This document shows, piece after piece, positions 1 to 11,468 of a stretch of DNA of 64,000 nucleotides. The DNA comes from Bufo bufo (taxonomy: Eukaryota > Chordata > Amphibia > Anura > Bufonidae): contig NC_053390.1 of assembly GCF_905171765.1 (NCBI RefSeq), positions 309,369,466-309,433,465 on the forward strand, given 5' to 3'. Positions within the stretch are counted from its first letter, which is position 1. Every line of letters starts with the position of its first letter. The translations under genes were made by a program, and so were the position numbers. The notes beneath the pieces were generated by a model, which worked only from the letters and a program-made list of their open reading frames with translations, was not told where the DNA came from and made no database searches.

Positions 1-20
1 AAGATGGCTGCGTGAGTTGA

Positions 21-1250
21 ATGCTCCAGCGCTACTTTAGCGACAGCAGAATTATATACCCCATAACTAAGCTCTCCACCACGGCTGAGAGAATGCAGAC
101 AGCCCGGATGATGACCAGAGGCAAGCGGTCCATGAAAAAACAGGGGAAGCTGGACTTTTACCTGGGGAAAGGCGGCCCTCCCGGGGATACTTTACCACCT
201 CCGCCATCCCGCCAGCAAGGCCTAGATAAACTGGAGGCCCGGAACAACCCCCTGGGTGACATGGCTGCAGACTCACCTGACGCCACGTCTGGCCTGCTCC
301 CACCTGCATCTTCAGGATCCCCGACCATACACATGAGGCCCGGAGAAGCCTACGGATCTCAGGCGGGGAGTCCACAGAAGCGCGCCAATCCTCCAGCGCC
401 ATCTTCAAATTCGCCTACGGCAGAATAGGCGCGGCCGCGACTGCAGCAGGCTGAGGAGACTCCAATATGTGAGGTGAGCGACCACACTACCCTGACTATC
501 CAGGCGATCCCAACTAATGATCAGCCTGCATCAAGCAATCTACTAAAGGACATGCTAGTCCTCTTTAGCAAATCCATGCATAAGGACTTAACTTCCTTGG
601 TCCGTCCACTCCAAACAGCTGTAGTGGCTGTAGAGGGCAGGGTGGATCATATAGAATCCAAAATGGGGGACTTTGCTACCTCACACAACCAGCTCATAGA
701 TGCCCACAATGATTTGTCAGAGGAAATTTACCGGCTTAAAGCAAAAGTGGTTGACCTAGAGGACAGATCACGCCGGAACAACCTCAAATTCCGGGGGGTC
801 CCTGAGGAAATAGCACCTAATGATTTGACCCCTTATCTACAGAGCCTCATGATAGCCCTGATCCCAGATCTCTCTCCCCTTGATCTAACCCTGGATAGAG
901 CACACGGGGCGATGAGGCCAAAACATCTTCCTAGCTCGTCACCAAGAGATGTCCTGGTGCGCGTCCATTTTTTCCACATTAAAGAAGCGCTACTGGCGGC
1001 ATCCAGGAAATTGGGCACTCTGCCCTCCCCATACTGCCAGATCAAAGTCTTTGCGGACCTGTCAGCTATTACCCTTCAACAGCGCCGATCTCTCAGTGCT
1101 TTTACTACTGCTTTACGAAGCAATAGTATCCCATACAGATGGGGATTCCCGACCAAGGTCCTGATCCACCACCAGGGAGCCGTTCAGGTTATCACCTCTT
1201 TAGAATCCGGGAAGAAGCTTCTGGACTCTTGGAACATAACGTGGGATTTC
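21..1250 (+). pseudogene. LINE ORF1 protein (coiled-coil, RRM-like), broken
   Basis: One reading frame runs from ATGs at 21 or 108 to about 1250, interrupted by a single TAG at 426-428. The segment before the stop is basic then proline-rich (KKQGKLDFYLGKG near its start). After it comes a helical heptad-like region (about 540-760), then the diagnostic RSRRNNLKFRGVPEE motif (about 765-810) that opens the RRM-like domain of L1 ORF1 proteins, and a C-terminal domain ending near 1235 (ESGKKLLDSW). ORF1 proteins trimerise and coat the LINE RNA. A start at 474 would need GTG and is unlikely in a eukaryote; the sequence there is simply the continuation past the TAG. After about 1250 the frame enters unrelated inserted sequence and stops at 1380-1382. 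Confidence 0.85.
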
Positions 1251-1607
1251 GGATGCGGGCGAGAGGAGGATCGGGGGTGTTTGCCGCAGAGCGCGGCGCT
1301 GGGGGGGGGGAGAGAGCACTTAGCCTCGCCTCTGGGAGGCGATTTAGGCGATCTTGGAGGAGTTCTTAGTTTTCAAATTTAGGCGGGCACGGCACTTCAG
1401 AGGGGCGTTCCTGGGCACCGTGGACAAAGAATAACGCCCCTCTGGGCTCCTTACAGCTTCATTTGAATATCATAAAAAGCGTTTTTTTTGAAGAAATGAC
1501 AAGACACAGAATAAAAAGAACAAGACATATGGAAATAAGGTACTTTATTACACATGGATTAATGAAAAAAATTTTTTGCTAATATGCTAGTGACAGATTC
1601 CCTTTAA
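1250..1607 (+). mobile_element. T2-type MITE fragment inserted at the end of LINE ORF1
   Basis: The sequence between the last ORF1-like residues and the ORF2 start has no coding similarity to a LINE. Its right end reads TGACAGATTCCCTTTAA, the reverse complement of the TTAAAGGGA type terminus of T2/Kolobok MITEs, with TTAA at 1604-1607. A matching left terminus is not visible, so the insert is truncated or its left boundary has decayed. It contains a G9 run and an imperfect dyad (GAGGGGCGTTC near 1400 against GAATAACGCCCCTC near 1430). LINE sequence resumes about 20 bases before the ORF2 ATG. Assignment to T2 rests on the terminus only. Confidence 0.5.
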
Positions 1608-1629
1608 TGGTGCGTAGAACCTTCTTCCT

Positions 1630-4600
1630 ATGGTCTTTAAAGTTGTTGCAGTAAACACTAAGGGTCTAAACAGCCCATTCAAGAGGTCTATGCTGTGGAA
1701 GGAAGCAAGGGCTCTGGGAGGGGATGTCATCTGCGCAACTGAAACACACCTCCTGAAAGAGGATGCCCATAGACTTAAAAATGCTCATTTCCCCCATATT
1801 TTCCACTCCCATTATGCGAAAAAACAGAGGGGCGTGATGATTGCAATCAAAGATTCAGTAGTGTTTCAGTTGTCCAGATCTATAGAAGACCAAAATGGTC
1901 CATATATTATCCTGATAGCCTCCATAAATAATGTGACTTACACTATGGTCTTTGTATATGTTCCAAATAAGCACCAACTGCACTTTATATGTAAGTTAAT
2001 GAACAAGGTGAACGCAGTTAAGAAAGGCTTGGTCCTCTGGGGGGGAGATTTTAACTCTGTATCAGATCCTCATATGGACTCGACATCCAAAGCTAGAGCT
2101 CACCCTCAGAGTCTCAACTCCCTTTTACTGAGAGAAGACCTCTATGATGTCTGGAGGCTCAATCATGATAGAGAAAAAGACTACTCGTTCTTTTCAAACG
2201 CCCATCAAACCTACTCCAGAATAGATATTTTTCTGGTTGACCGACACCTCTTGCGTAATGCCACAAACTCCTCCATAGAACTAATCACATGGTCTGATCA
2301 CGCGCCCATCACTTTGACCATTAGCGAGACTAACAACAGACCCCCCTATTCCCCATGGCGCAATAACACGTTCCTGTTGGAACACCCCAAACACAAACTA
2401 ACATTTCAAGAGGGATTAGTGGAATTCTTCCGCATAAATGATGGATCTGTATCAAACCCCTTCTCCCTATGGAATGCTCACAAAGCATTCATTTGGGGTT
2501 TGTTTATAAAATCTGGATATAGGGCAAAAAAAGATAGAGAGGAGCGCATAACTGCGCTGACTACACAGATTAGATCCTTAGAATCCAGCAACAAGACTAG
2601 CCCCTCTGTTACTGTAGGAATCCAATTGCAAAACCTGCACCTCCAATTAAAAGAGTGGCTCCTCTATAAATATGAGAAGCATCTAAAAACAATATGTGCG
2701 TCCTATTATGCGCAAGATAACAAGTCAGGGAAGTTACTAGCCCGGAGACTGAAGGAAAGAACCGCCAAAACGAAGATCCCCTTCATCACGTCGAAACCGT
2801 CGGGTAAAAAGATAATGGACCCACAAGGAATTGCGAACTCCTTCAAAAGCTTCTATGAAGCCCTCTATAACCTGAAGCCACAGTCAGATCAATCTTCTCA
2901 AACAGTGGCAGCTATAGATCAATTTCTAGGCTCCCTTGATCTCCCAAATCTCACGAGGCCCAATTAGAGAATTTAAATTCCCCTGTGACAGAGCGAGAAA
3001 TCCTTGGAGTCATTACAAAACTACCCAATAACAAGGCCCCCGGCCCAGATGGATTCTCAAATGCATACTACAAAGCATTCCAAAGAGAACTTTCCCCATA
3101 TTTATGCCAAATTTTCCGACAAATAGTGAACACAAGCTGTCCCCCGAAACAGAGGTTACAAGCAACAATAGTCACCATACCTAAAACTGACCCCCCTTCG
3201 GACGATACAAAGAAATATCGCCCGATCTTGCTTCTGAACACCGATACAAAAAAATACGCAAAAATCCTGGTGAACTGCCTGCCCCCTTACATCTCAACCC
3301 TCACCCATGCAGACCAAGTGGGATTTGTTAGAAGCAGGCAATTCCAGGACAATTCCAGGCGTACTTTAAATATACTAAATGCAGAGATCAAAAATCCCTG
3401 CTCTGCTGGTCACCTTGGATGCCGAGAAGGCGTTTGACCGCATTAATTGGTTGTTTGCCTTTGCGGTCCTATCGAGGATGGGATTCTCTGGGGCAATCCT
3501 GGTGGCTATCAAAGCGTTATATACCCAACCCAGCGCGAGGGTATGGGTTAACGGGGTGCTTTCAGACCCCTTTGACATTTCCAATGGTACCCGCCAGGGT
3601 TGCCCTCTGTCTCCCTTGATATTTATTCTGACAATTGAGCCGCTAGCTCAGGCCTTGCGACAGTGCTCGGAGATAAAGGGAATTAGTATAGGAGATAAAG
3701 AACACATGGTTAGCTTATATGCTGACGACGTTATCCTGACGTTGACAAACTCCCAGACATCTCTCACAGCTGCTATCGACATTATATCTCAATTTGGAGA
3801 TCTTTCCTTCTATAAACTTAACGCCGCTAAATCCCAAGCCCTTCCAATAAATATCTCTCCTGACCGGGTGGAGACGCTTAAAGATGCCTTTGACCTGGAC
3901 TGGCAGGATAGCCAAATCGATTACCTAGGGATAAAGCTGACAGCATCATTCATGAACCTATATGCTGTGAATTATGTCCCATTCCTAGGAACAATGGAGA
4001 AAGACCTCTCCAACTTGGCCAAATATGAGACGTCTTGGGTAGGTCGCATTGCATCGTTTCAGATGTTTATACTTCCCAAACTCTTATATCTATTCAAGAC
4101 GTTGCCTATCACCCCACCAACCAGTTTCTTTAAGAAATGCACTAAGCTGATCAATAAGCTAGTCTGGAAACAACACAGACCTAGAATAGCAACTACGATA
4201 ATGCAGAGAGCCAGCAGTCGGGGAGGGCTGGGTCTCCCACATATTTACGAGTACTTTCTGGCCTCGCAGATATCTCAGCTGAGAGAATGGTGGATGGACA
4301 ACCCCTCTAAACAATGGGTCCATATGGAAGCAACACTATCCTCTGTAAGCAGCCTCAAGTCTCTTTTGTTAGTGGCTCTCCATCCAACGTTCAACTGACC
4401 CTCCTCCCCGACGCTCGTATCCATGGCATTAGAAAATTGCTCCCAATTTCACAAATTGTGCCCTCAGGTGTCCGGACCCTTTCCACCCTCCACTCCTATA
4501 ACGGTGCTTAACCATCTGATCCCCAATATCACGGTCTCGCCCTGGGTGACAAGCGGTTTAGACCTCCTCTCAAAGCTGTTTATATCAGACACCCTCTGCT

Positions 4601-5397
4601 CCTTTAAATACCTGCACAAGCAATTCCTGATACCAAACACAGATTTCTATAAGTATTTGTGCATTAGACACTTCCTCACAACCAACTCCCCGTTTAAGCT
4701 AATGGGCAACCAGGAAGTGTTCAAATTCTGGTCACTCGCCCCGCCATATTGCATACGCCTTCGTCCCTTGTACATGATGCTCAGAGACAAAGGATTTTTA
4801 CCAAAACGACCCCACTACACACCTGGGAAAAAGACCTTGGATTAACATTCTCAGATGAGCAGTGATCCTCGGCCTTCACCTTTATCTCCAAAAATCTTAG
4901 ATGTGCTATGCATTATGAATCACTGATGAAAACTACATTGGAGGTGGTACTACACTCCTGACCGCTTAAGCCACATTTTCCCAGGATCCTCACATTTATG
5001 CTGGAGGGGCTGTGGTCAGAGAGGCACACTATATCATATTCTATGGTCCTGTCCTTTGTTACAAGGTGTATCGAATACCACATTTTCCCTTGCTTCGGAC
5101 CTAATGGGTAGCGAGCTCTTGCCATCTCCCTCATTGGCCCTTCTTTACATCGATCTGGATAAAATACCTCGCGATGTAAGGGTGGTGCTGGGGCATCTTT
5201 TCCTTTCAACCAAATTGGCTATCACTCAAAACTGGAAATCCCAGAATGTCCCCAGCTTAACGGATATTACCCGCAAGCTTAATTCCACTTACATCCATGA
5301 GAAAATGTTAGCGAGAGCTGGACACTCATCCGCAGCGTTTGAGAGGGAATGGAGTTCCTGGAGTTTCTCCCCGCTTGCATTACAATCCCCTGACTAA
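1630..5397 (+). pseudogene. LINE ORF2: endonuclease-reverse transcriptase, multiply broken
   Basis: The first block (1630-2967) is an APE-like endonuclease with the expected conserved points: N9 (VAVNTKG), E38 (ATETHL), GGDFNS and TWSDHAPI. A frameshift near 2945 moves to the frame of 2968-3390, which begins the reverse transcriptase (NNKAPGPDGFS, YRPILLLNTD, HADQVGF). A second shift near 3390-3400 returns to the first frame for DAEKAFDRINW, NGTRQGCPLSPL and the YADD catalytic box at 3718-3729. In-frame stops follow at 4396-4398 and 4843-4845. The remainder to 5397 is readable in pieces and includes the C-terminal Cys-rich segment of L1 ORF2 (CWRGCG ... HILWSC, about 4999-5050). In life this enzyme nicks target DNA and primes cDNA synthesis. 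This copy cannot encode it. Confidence 0.9.
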
Positions 5398-5644
5398 TCC
5401 TGGTCTAAATACCTAATAAGTGCCTGTCGTACAAGGCAATATCTATATATGTACCTATCCCATGAATGTACTGAATGTTCGTTGTTTACTATTTTGTCTG
5501 TTTTGACTATTCACTGATGTACCTGTAATGCGGTGGAGTTGGCGCTGCCAATGTGGCTATGTGAAGCGCTGACTGTGTTGCCGCTTATTGATGATTATCT
5601 CGTATGTCTAAAAGTCAATAAAAACTTATTGATTGAAAAAAAAA

Positions 5645-8120
5645 ATGGTGGCATGCACTCGGCTGGGATCTGTCTTTTGCGGATCCGCCATTTACAGACA
5701 ATAAAACACTTACGACCGTGTACATGAGACCTAATATGTATATTTACTCATATTCCTATGTAGACCTACAGCCTGTCCACCTCATGCTGTGAGTAGAGAA
5801 TTTATCTCTAGACCTCCATACATTGTGATTTGCTTGTGTGAAGATTGGTGTATATCTTATTAAACAATACCACAAGGGCCCAGTTGACCCAACATCTGGT
5901 ATTAGCATAATTAAATTGGATGAAAGAATAGATGTTCCTATCACCACACAGCCTCCCAGATTCAGCGGAGCCGAAAGTCATGCTTTATCAAATACAGAAG
6001 GATCAGAACAATATGGGATACAACTCACACAATAAGATATACAATACACGCTACAAGATAGGCCGTCTATCTATCGCAGGTCCTATTCTACCTAACTGGT
6101 CAGAAAATTCCATACTGGATGAATAAACTCAACCCAAATTCAAAGTCCTCCAACTGTCCTGAAAATTCTTAGATGACACTTAACCAGTTCTGTTTCAAAA
6201 TGAAAGTCATAGCTTACTTCAGTGTAAGTGGTGATAGGTGAAAACAGCAGGACACTTTTATTTGAGCTCCTTATCACATAGAAAAAATAAACATAAGACA
6301 CGGTTATTCATTTCAAAATCATTTATTAAAACAAAATCCCTGCAGAGAAAAATTGTGATCCAGAAGAAGGCAAAAACCTAAATACATTTGGCCAATTTGT
6401 GTCACAGGGAAAAAAATTATTCTTGACCCTGAGAAAAGGCCATTGGTCGGAAGACCCTGGATCAGAGCCATTGATAATTCCACCTGGTTGGGGTCTATTT
6501 ACCTGTATATCTCACTTACCTATTGTGAAGGATGGAAATATATTGAAATGTGCCCATCTGACCTCCTTGTTGGATGTGCACATGGAGACGATGACTGTTG
6601 TGATCTCTGTTGACTCTTGGTTTCTCCATCTGGGATGCTGGTGTGGGGCTTGTATCCTGAAAGCTTCTTGCCTTAACTATCAGCCTGGCATCCACCGGCA
6701 TGCCACGCAGATAGGAAGACTGTTGTAACCGTCTGTGTGGTTGGTGATTTAACCTGCTTGGTCGCTGCATCATACATTTTGGTGATGCTATGACTGCTGT
6801 GTGTTTAATCCATAAAGTCGAGTTCCTATAGAAGCACAGAAAAGCATAGTAAATATGTGGTTGGAAACCAACAGTTTCAGATTGATAGACAAAACCTGCG
6901 CTGCGGGGTAAAATATTTGCCCATTAACGGCATATCCATATATAAAATGTCACATCCGAAAAGAGCGGAGCTCGCCTACTTGGCTATTTTCTTAAGCCCC
7001 AATAAAAAGTGAAGGGAGAGAGCAGCACAACGTCGGCCACTTCCCCCTTTCCTGGCTGTGTGTGACAGGGTCCCGTTCTTGAGACAGCAGCAGGTGTCAG
7101 AGCTAGGAACCTAGACACTGTAACCTGGGGATGTGCCATAAATTTCCAGATAAAACAAGTCCTTTAATAACAGAGGACACAGCACCCTCTAAACAGATCC
7201 TGGAATGTCACCTTCATTATGTTGTAGGGCTGGTAGGACATACGCACGTGCACTACCAGTTCTGGCTGCTATGGCATGGCCACATGGGGAACATTGCCAA
7301 ACATGGAAATTTTACTGCAGATTTTGCTGACATTCCACAGTGGATATCGGTGCGGATTTACCAAAGATCTAACTCTACACATTGCAAACGGTGAAATATA
7401 CAGTGGAAATCTGTAGCATAAATTAAACTAATCAGATTCCATCTTTTATTTTGGACAGCTCCTTTGGAAAATGAAATGAGGAATCTGGTTGGTTGCTATG
7501 GGCAACTAAGCCAGTTCTACTTTAGACCAGTTTGATAAATGACCCCCTTGATTCTTCTCTGTACCAATCATGATTCCTATTCGTTTTGAATGTGTACTCT
7601 TTGTGGAAGCTTCCATGCTGATTTTTTTAGATGAGGTATTGGTCATTTCAAAGACAATGTATAAGAAACTGGTTATACTAATATCTTGTTAATGTGATAG
7701 TTTGGTAGATCGCTACTTATTGGCACCAAAAGAAAAGTCCACTGGAATCTGTGTAAATTCAGATGTAGCAAATGGACTTGAGGGCATAAATGTGCATATT
7801 ACACCTCAAATCTGTCATTACACTCCCTAACTTACTATTGTTAGGGCAGCTTTTAAATGACATAGTGATTATGGGCCTTTCTAGTGACAAGTACATTGTA
7901 GAGTCTCCAGTCAGTCAAGAAAGGGTTAATACTTGGGACCACTGTGGCTGACTTCATAGTTAAAGTGCATGAGGTAGGTATCAATAATAAGCCCCTGTAG
8001 TAAATATGGCAATTGTGCTGCTGATGTCATAGATGCATAAGTCTATGACATAAAGAACCCACAGATGAAGGTTCCATAACAGAAGGACAAATGGCCATTT
8101 GCAGAGCCATGCTTGATGTG
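5645..8120. other. Non-coding stretch, mostly unclassified old sequence
   Basis: No ORF here has protein-like composition and no exon structure is convincing. Part of 6345-6480 (a GAAGGCAAAAACC start, a later CACAGGGAAAAAAATT, then CCTGGATCAGAG) resembles a motif I associate with a widely dispersed vertebrate repeat, but I cannot name the family. The MITE-like piece at 7425-7547 is listed separately. The rest shows only AT-rich unique-looking sequence. Confidence 0.5.
7425..7547. repeat. Fold-back MITE-like fragment
   Basis: AATCAGATTCCATCTTTTAT near 7430 is partly repeated in inverted sense by GAAATGAGGAATCTGGTTGG (about 7473), around GACAGCTCCTTTGGAAAATG. It is followed by TTGCTATGGGCAACTAAGCC and a TTTGATAAATGACCCC end. 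This is the architecture of a common short palindromic repeat in frog genomes. Only one half and the centre are preserved. Family identity is from memory of the motif and is not confirmed. Confidence 0.5.
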
Positions 8121-8127
8121 TCTGGAG

Positions 8128-8329
8128 ACATGGAGCTTCACCATCTGTAGAGGGAGGAAGGGGACGCCCGCCTAGCCAGCCAGATCAGCCCTATCGCCTA
8201 GCCAGCCAGATCAGCCCAATCCACCTAGCCAGTCAGATCAGCCCAATCCACCTAGCCAGCCAGATCATCCAAATTAGCCCTAGCCATCAATGGGTCAACA
8301 GATGCTGCAACCAGATCTCCCTCACATCC
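8128..8329 (-). pseudogene. 7SK RNA pseudogene (5' portion), internally amplified
   Basis: Read on the minus strand from 8329, the sequence starts GGATGTGAGGGAGATCTGG and continues through a stretch corresponding to the 5' hairpin of 7SK, then GATCTGGCTGGCTAGG and GTCCCCTTCCTCCCTC, ending near GCTCCATGT (8128-8136). These are the first roughly 110 nt of vertebrate 7SK in order. 7SK RNA scaffolds HEXIM and P-TEFb and controls transcription elongation. Here the 3' portion is missing, there are many substitutions, a short insertion lies near 8137-8149, and an internal segment is repeated four times. No pol III TATA or PSE is evident upstream on the minus strand, so this is a pseudogene and not a working gene. 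Confidence 0.75.
8171..8276. repeat. 26-27-bp tandem repeat inside the 7SK pseudogene
   Basis: Four units begin CCTAGCC at 8171, 8197, 8224 and 8251, with core CCTAGCCAGCCAGATCAGCC. On the minus strand each carries GATCTGGCTGGCTAGG, which occurs once in a normal 7SK RNA. The units are nearly identical, so the expansion is younger than the general decay of the copy. Confidence 0.85.
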
Positions 8330-8369
8330 AGCGCCAGCTGCTGAAAATTTACGTGTAAGGCCAGGAGTG

Positions 8370-8942
8370 CACCAACAATCATTGGGATTTATACTTAGAT
8401 ACTCTGTCACCTATATATCAAAGGGGATTTAGACGGCTAAAGAAAGTGACTTTTAAAAATACCTTTATTATATTAAAAGGCTATGGGTATATTTATACCA
8501 TTATATTGTGCAAAGAGACATACAATTACTTGAATTTCTTACAGGGGATTAGTAACCCCCATGAAGACATTCGTAGTGACAGGATAGAGAGAAGGATTCA
8601 AAGATTCCCCGAACCTAATCCTATCCAGTCCCTGTTGAACCCTAACAAGGCGAAGATAATTACATAAAGATTGTCAACGGTTATCCCAGAGAATCGGTAC
8701 CGCTGAAGCTCTCCAGATAGAAAAACGAGACACCGACGTGTTTCACCTAGAACTTTCCAGGCTCATCAGGGGGTGATCTCAATACAATCATAGATAAACA
8801 AATGTTATACTGAATATGATACTTAGCTCCAAGCGGGATACAAATGGTTTTGTTGACCACCAGAAATAGGACTGTCCTACTGTAGATACAGGTGGACAGG
8901 TGATAAAGTCCCCAAAACCAAATCGCTTCGGCCATGAGTCTA
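8370..8942 (-). mobile_element. Penelope-like (pLTR-type) insertion, 573 bp, with 14-bp TSD
   Basis: The block is flanked by an exact 14-bp direct repeat, TAAGGCCAGGAGTG, at 8356-8369 and 8943-8956, which marks a clean insertion. It carries no coding region. On the minus strand it contains CTGATGAG...GAAAC, the hammerhead core found in the terminal repeats of Penelope-like retroelements. I therefore read it as a solo terminal repeat or a small non-autonomous relative. No reverse transcriptase or GIY-YIG domain is present. The orientation is inferred from the ribozyme strand. A retrozyme-like origin is the main alternative. Confidence 0.65.
8729..8769 (-). ncRNA. Hammerhead-ribozyme-like core
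   Basis: On the minus strand CTGATGA (inside 8762-8769) is followed by a stem II of about seven pairs including two G-T wobbles (GCCTGGA against TTCTAGGT), then GAAA, then a 4-bp stem III ACAC/GTGT with a GTCG loop and C at the expected cleavage position. That is the full catalytic core in the correct order with two of three stems. I could not find a convincing stem I between the flanking sequences, so cleavage activity is doubtful. Confidence 0.55.
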
Positions 8943-8956
8943 TAAGGCCAGGAGTG

Positions 8957-9192
8957 GTCGAATTTGGCTATCTCCGTAAGAGGCTGGCACAGAGTGTTTA
9001 ATATTGTATAACTGCATACTAATCTGTTTCTTTAACATGTATGACTATTTGATGTCCTTTCTGTCATATCTTTAATGAATTTCTATCATGTTTTATTGAA
9101 AATGTACACCTTCTGATAAAATATCTTGTTCCATTTTGGCATTAGCCTTCTAAGCCCAAGGGAAGGGCAACCCTCCAGCCATGGTTCCCTAG
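8957..9192. other. Unclassified spacer
   Basis: I see no gene or recognisable repeat between the Penelope-like insertion and the hAT-like element. Confidence 0.4.
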
Positions 9193-9651
9193 AGGTTCCC
9201 CACGGCCGGACTGGGACAAAAAATAGGCCCGGGCATTTTTCACTGAGCAGCCCAATCACATGACCCCAACAGGCCCCACCCCCTTACAGTCTAGGGGCGG
9301 AGCCAAAACCAGAAGGACAATTGAGAGGCAGGGCCAGCCACCAGTAAGATAGGAAGGCTTCAGCCAACACACAAGCTTCTTTGGGGTTCCCCAGGTGACA
9401 TTAGGGGTCTTAGTACGATCCGGCCACCTAATCCGGCAGAAAATGCAAGGAATCGACTGGACACAAAGCACAGCATGCAGCGGTTTATGTCCCGCTGATT
9501 CTCTGCTATTTTCCCAGATTGTGGCCGGATCTCTGCCGTACCCCATTATAGTTAATGGGGCTGGCGGGCATTCTGTCTGCATCCAGCAGTGCCGGATCCA
9601 ATGAATTCTCAGCTGGAACAGCCTGCCAGGATCACTAACGCAGTAGCCTAA

Positions 9652-9815
9652 TACAGCGCCCCATACATCTTATATCCAGTGACGTCTCCTCTGATGTAGA
9701 TGTTCTCTTTCTTCATCTTCTCCATTCAGACCAGACCACCGTGATAATTTCTTTCAGCCATCTCACGTTTGACAGACATCTTAGTTTCCTACTTTTCCAT
9801 CATCCTCCAATTAAC
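9652..9815 (-). repeat. Exon-like dispersed module, copy 1
   Basis: Contains ATCCAGTGACGTCTCC, GATGTAGATGTTCTCT and TTCTCCATTCAGACCAG in this order. The same ordered block recurs near 22820, 43520/44405 and 50200. Read on the minus strand it resembles a short exon, discussed under copy 2. This copy has lost a clear splice acceptor. Confidence 0.6.
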
Positions 9816-10289
9816 ATCCCATCATGCACCCCCAATACTGAGAAGCTGCGCCCCCTTAAAACTATACTGCAAAAAGAACAGTGCTAAGCTGATGCCGTGC
9901 CAGGGTGCCCCCAAAGTAATAGTGCTCCCAAAGTCCCAACAATAGTAATTATTTCTTTGCCAGAGTGCATTTAGTAGTAATAGTGCTCCTACAGTGCCAC
10001 CAACAGTAATTGTGTCCCACAAGTAATAATGCTCCCATAGTCCCCCAGTTCTAATAAAGCCCACCATAATGCCCCGATAGTAATAATTCTCTTTATAATG
10101 TGTGACAGTAGAACCCCCCCCCCTTATAATGTACACCAGTACAAAAAATGCCCCGTTGTGTGGCAGTAAAAAAATAAATACCTCCTCTTAGTGCCCCCAG
10201 TAGAGCCAATGTCCCCAGAGTGCCCTCATGTGTTCCAATGACCCGTACTGTGTGCTACTACAAATAACACTTAGTGCCACCAGTTGAGC

Positions 10290-10990
10290 TTAGGTGCCCA
10301 TAGTGACCTTATAATTTGTGCCAGTATAAAATACTCCTATATAGTCCCCCCAGAAGATGCCCCCATAGTGCTCCTTCCCCGTCTCCATAGTGCTCTCCAT
10401 AATGTGGCACTATAAAATGCCCCTATAGACTGCCCCACATAGATACCCCCATAATGCTCCTTTCCTCCCTTCCCCATAGTGGCATCAAAATGGGTGCCAG
10501 TATTAAATGCCCCTATATAATGCCTTCATAGTGCTCTTGTCCCCCACTTCTCCATAGTGCCCACCTATAATGCGTGCCAGTATATAGGGCCCCCAGTAGA
10601 TGCCCCCATAGTGCTCCTTCCCCTCTTCTCCATAGTGCCCCCCGATAATGTGCCAGTATATAGGGCCCCCATAGTGCTTCCCCTCTTCTCCATAGTGCCC
10701 CCGTATTGTGCCAGTATATAAGCCCCCCCATATTGTGCCAGTATATATGGCCCGATAGTGCTTCCCCTCTTCTCCATAGTGCCGACCCCCCCATATTGTG
10801 CCAGTATATAGGGCCCCATAGTGCTTCCCCTCTTCTGCATAGTGTCCCCCCATATTGTGCCAGTATATAGGGCCCCATAGTGCCCCCCCATATTGTGCCA
10901 GTATATATGGCCCCATAGTGCTTCCCCAAGTTCCCCTCTTCTCCATAGTGCCGACCCCCCCTATATTGTGCCAGTATATAGGGCCCCCAC
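10290..10990. repeat. Degenerate minisatellite, about 55-65-bp units
   Basis: Units combine a CCATATTGTGCCAGTATATA segment, a GGGCCCCCATAGTGC segment and a CTTCCCCTCTTCTCCATAG segment, with variable deletions. The cleanest part is 10550-10990. Long open frames on the minus strand here encode only a repetitive Tyr/Gly/Trp-rich sequence and are products of the repeat. Confidence 0.8.
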
Positions 10991-11468
10991 CCCCCTTCTT
11001 GCCACAGTATAGTATAAAATTAAATAATAAAAACAATAAACTCATATACTTACCTCCATGCTGCTGTCAGCGATGCGATGCAAGCCTCTTCCGGCCTGTG
11101 TCCCGAGCTGTACGGCTTGGGCGGCGCGCGCGATGACGTCATCGCTCCGCCTGCACCGGCCTCTGATAGACTACAGGCCTAGTGCCTGTAGCCTATCAGA
11201 AAAATGTGCAAGGGAGACTCCTCTCCCCTGCTCCATTCATCTGTATCGCTGTCCTGAGGACGGCGATACAGATGAATATGGAGATGAGCGCTTCCACAAT
11301 GGAGGTGCTCATCTCCACTCCTGCCCGGCTGCTGCCACATTAATTTAAAAATAAAAAAAAACTCAGCCGGCGGCCCAGCTGATTGTGTTCGGCCCGGCCC
11401 ACCAGGCGGCCCGGCTACCCGGACAAATGCCCAGTCTGCCCTATGGCCAGTCCGGCCCTAGGTTTCCC

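Larger units (their letters stand above)
1..5644 (+). mobile_element. Near-complete L1-type LINE, degenerate
   Basis: A non-LTR retrotransposon with an ORF1 region (about 21-1250), an ORF2 region (1630-5397) and a 3' end carrying AATAAA (5619) and an A-rich tail (about 5634-5644). ORF1 encodes a coiled-coil RNA-binding protein and ORF2 an APE-type endonuclease plus reverse transcriptase with a C-terminal Cys-rich segment, which is the L1/Tx1 layout. The element begins at or before base 1, so the 5' target duplication cannot be checked. It is not active: ORF1 has an in-frame TAG, a MITE-like block sits between the ORFs, and ORF2 has at least two frameshifts and several stops. The clade within L1/Tx1 is not resolved by eye. 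Confidence 0.9.
9201..11460. mobile_element. hAT-like non-autonomous element (GGCCGGACTGG termini)
   Basis: The left end reads CACGGCCGGACTGGG and the right end, inverted, reads TAGGGCCGGACTGGCC. The flanks AGGTTCCC (9193-9200) and GGTTTCCC (11461-11468) match at 6 of 8 positions, compatible with a decayed 8-bp hAT duplication. No transposase reading frame is present. The interior holds an older MITE-like block (about 9390-9640), an exon-like module (9652-9815), a degenerate minisatellite (10290-10990), and a GC-rich part with a hairpin around 11160-11200. The superfamily is inferred from the 8-bp duplication and CAGGGC-like ends. Confidence 0.6.

Noticed and set aside
833..1369. Small open frames overlapping LINE ORF1
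   Set aside because: Shadow frames of the ORF1 coding region, or within the inserted MITE block.
10503..11045. 180-codon open frame on the minus strand rich in Tyr, Gly, Trp
   Set aside because: It lies entirely in a minisatellite and reads in several frames with the same kind of sequence.
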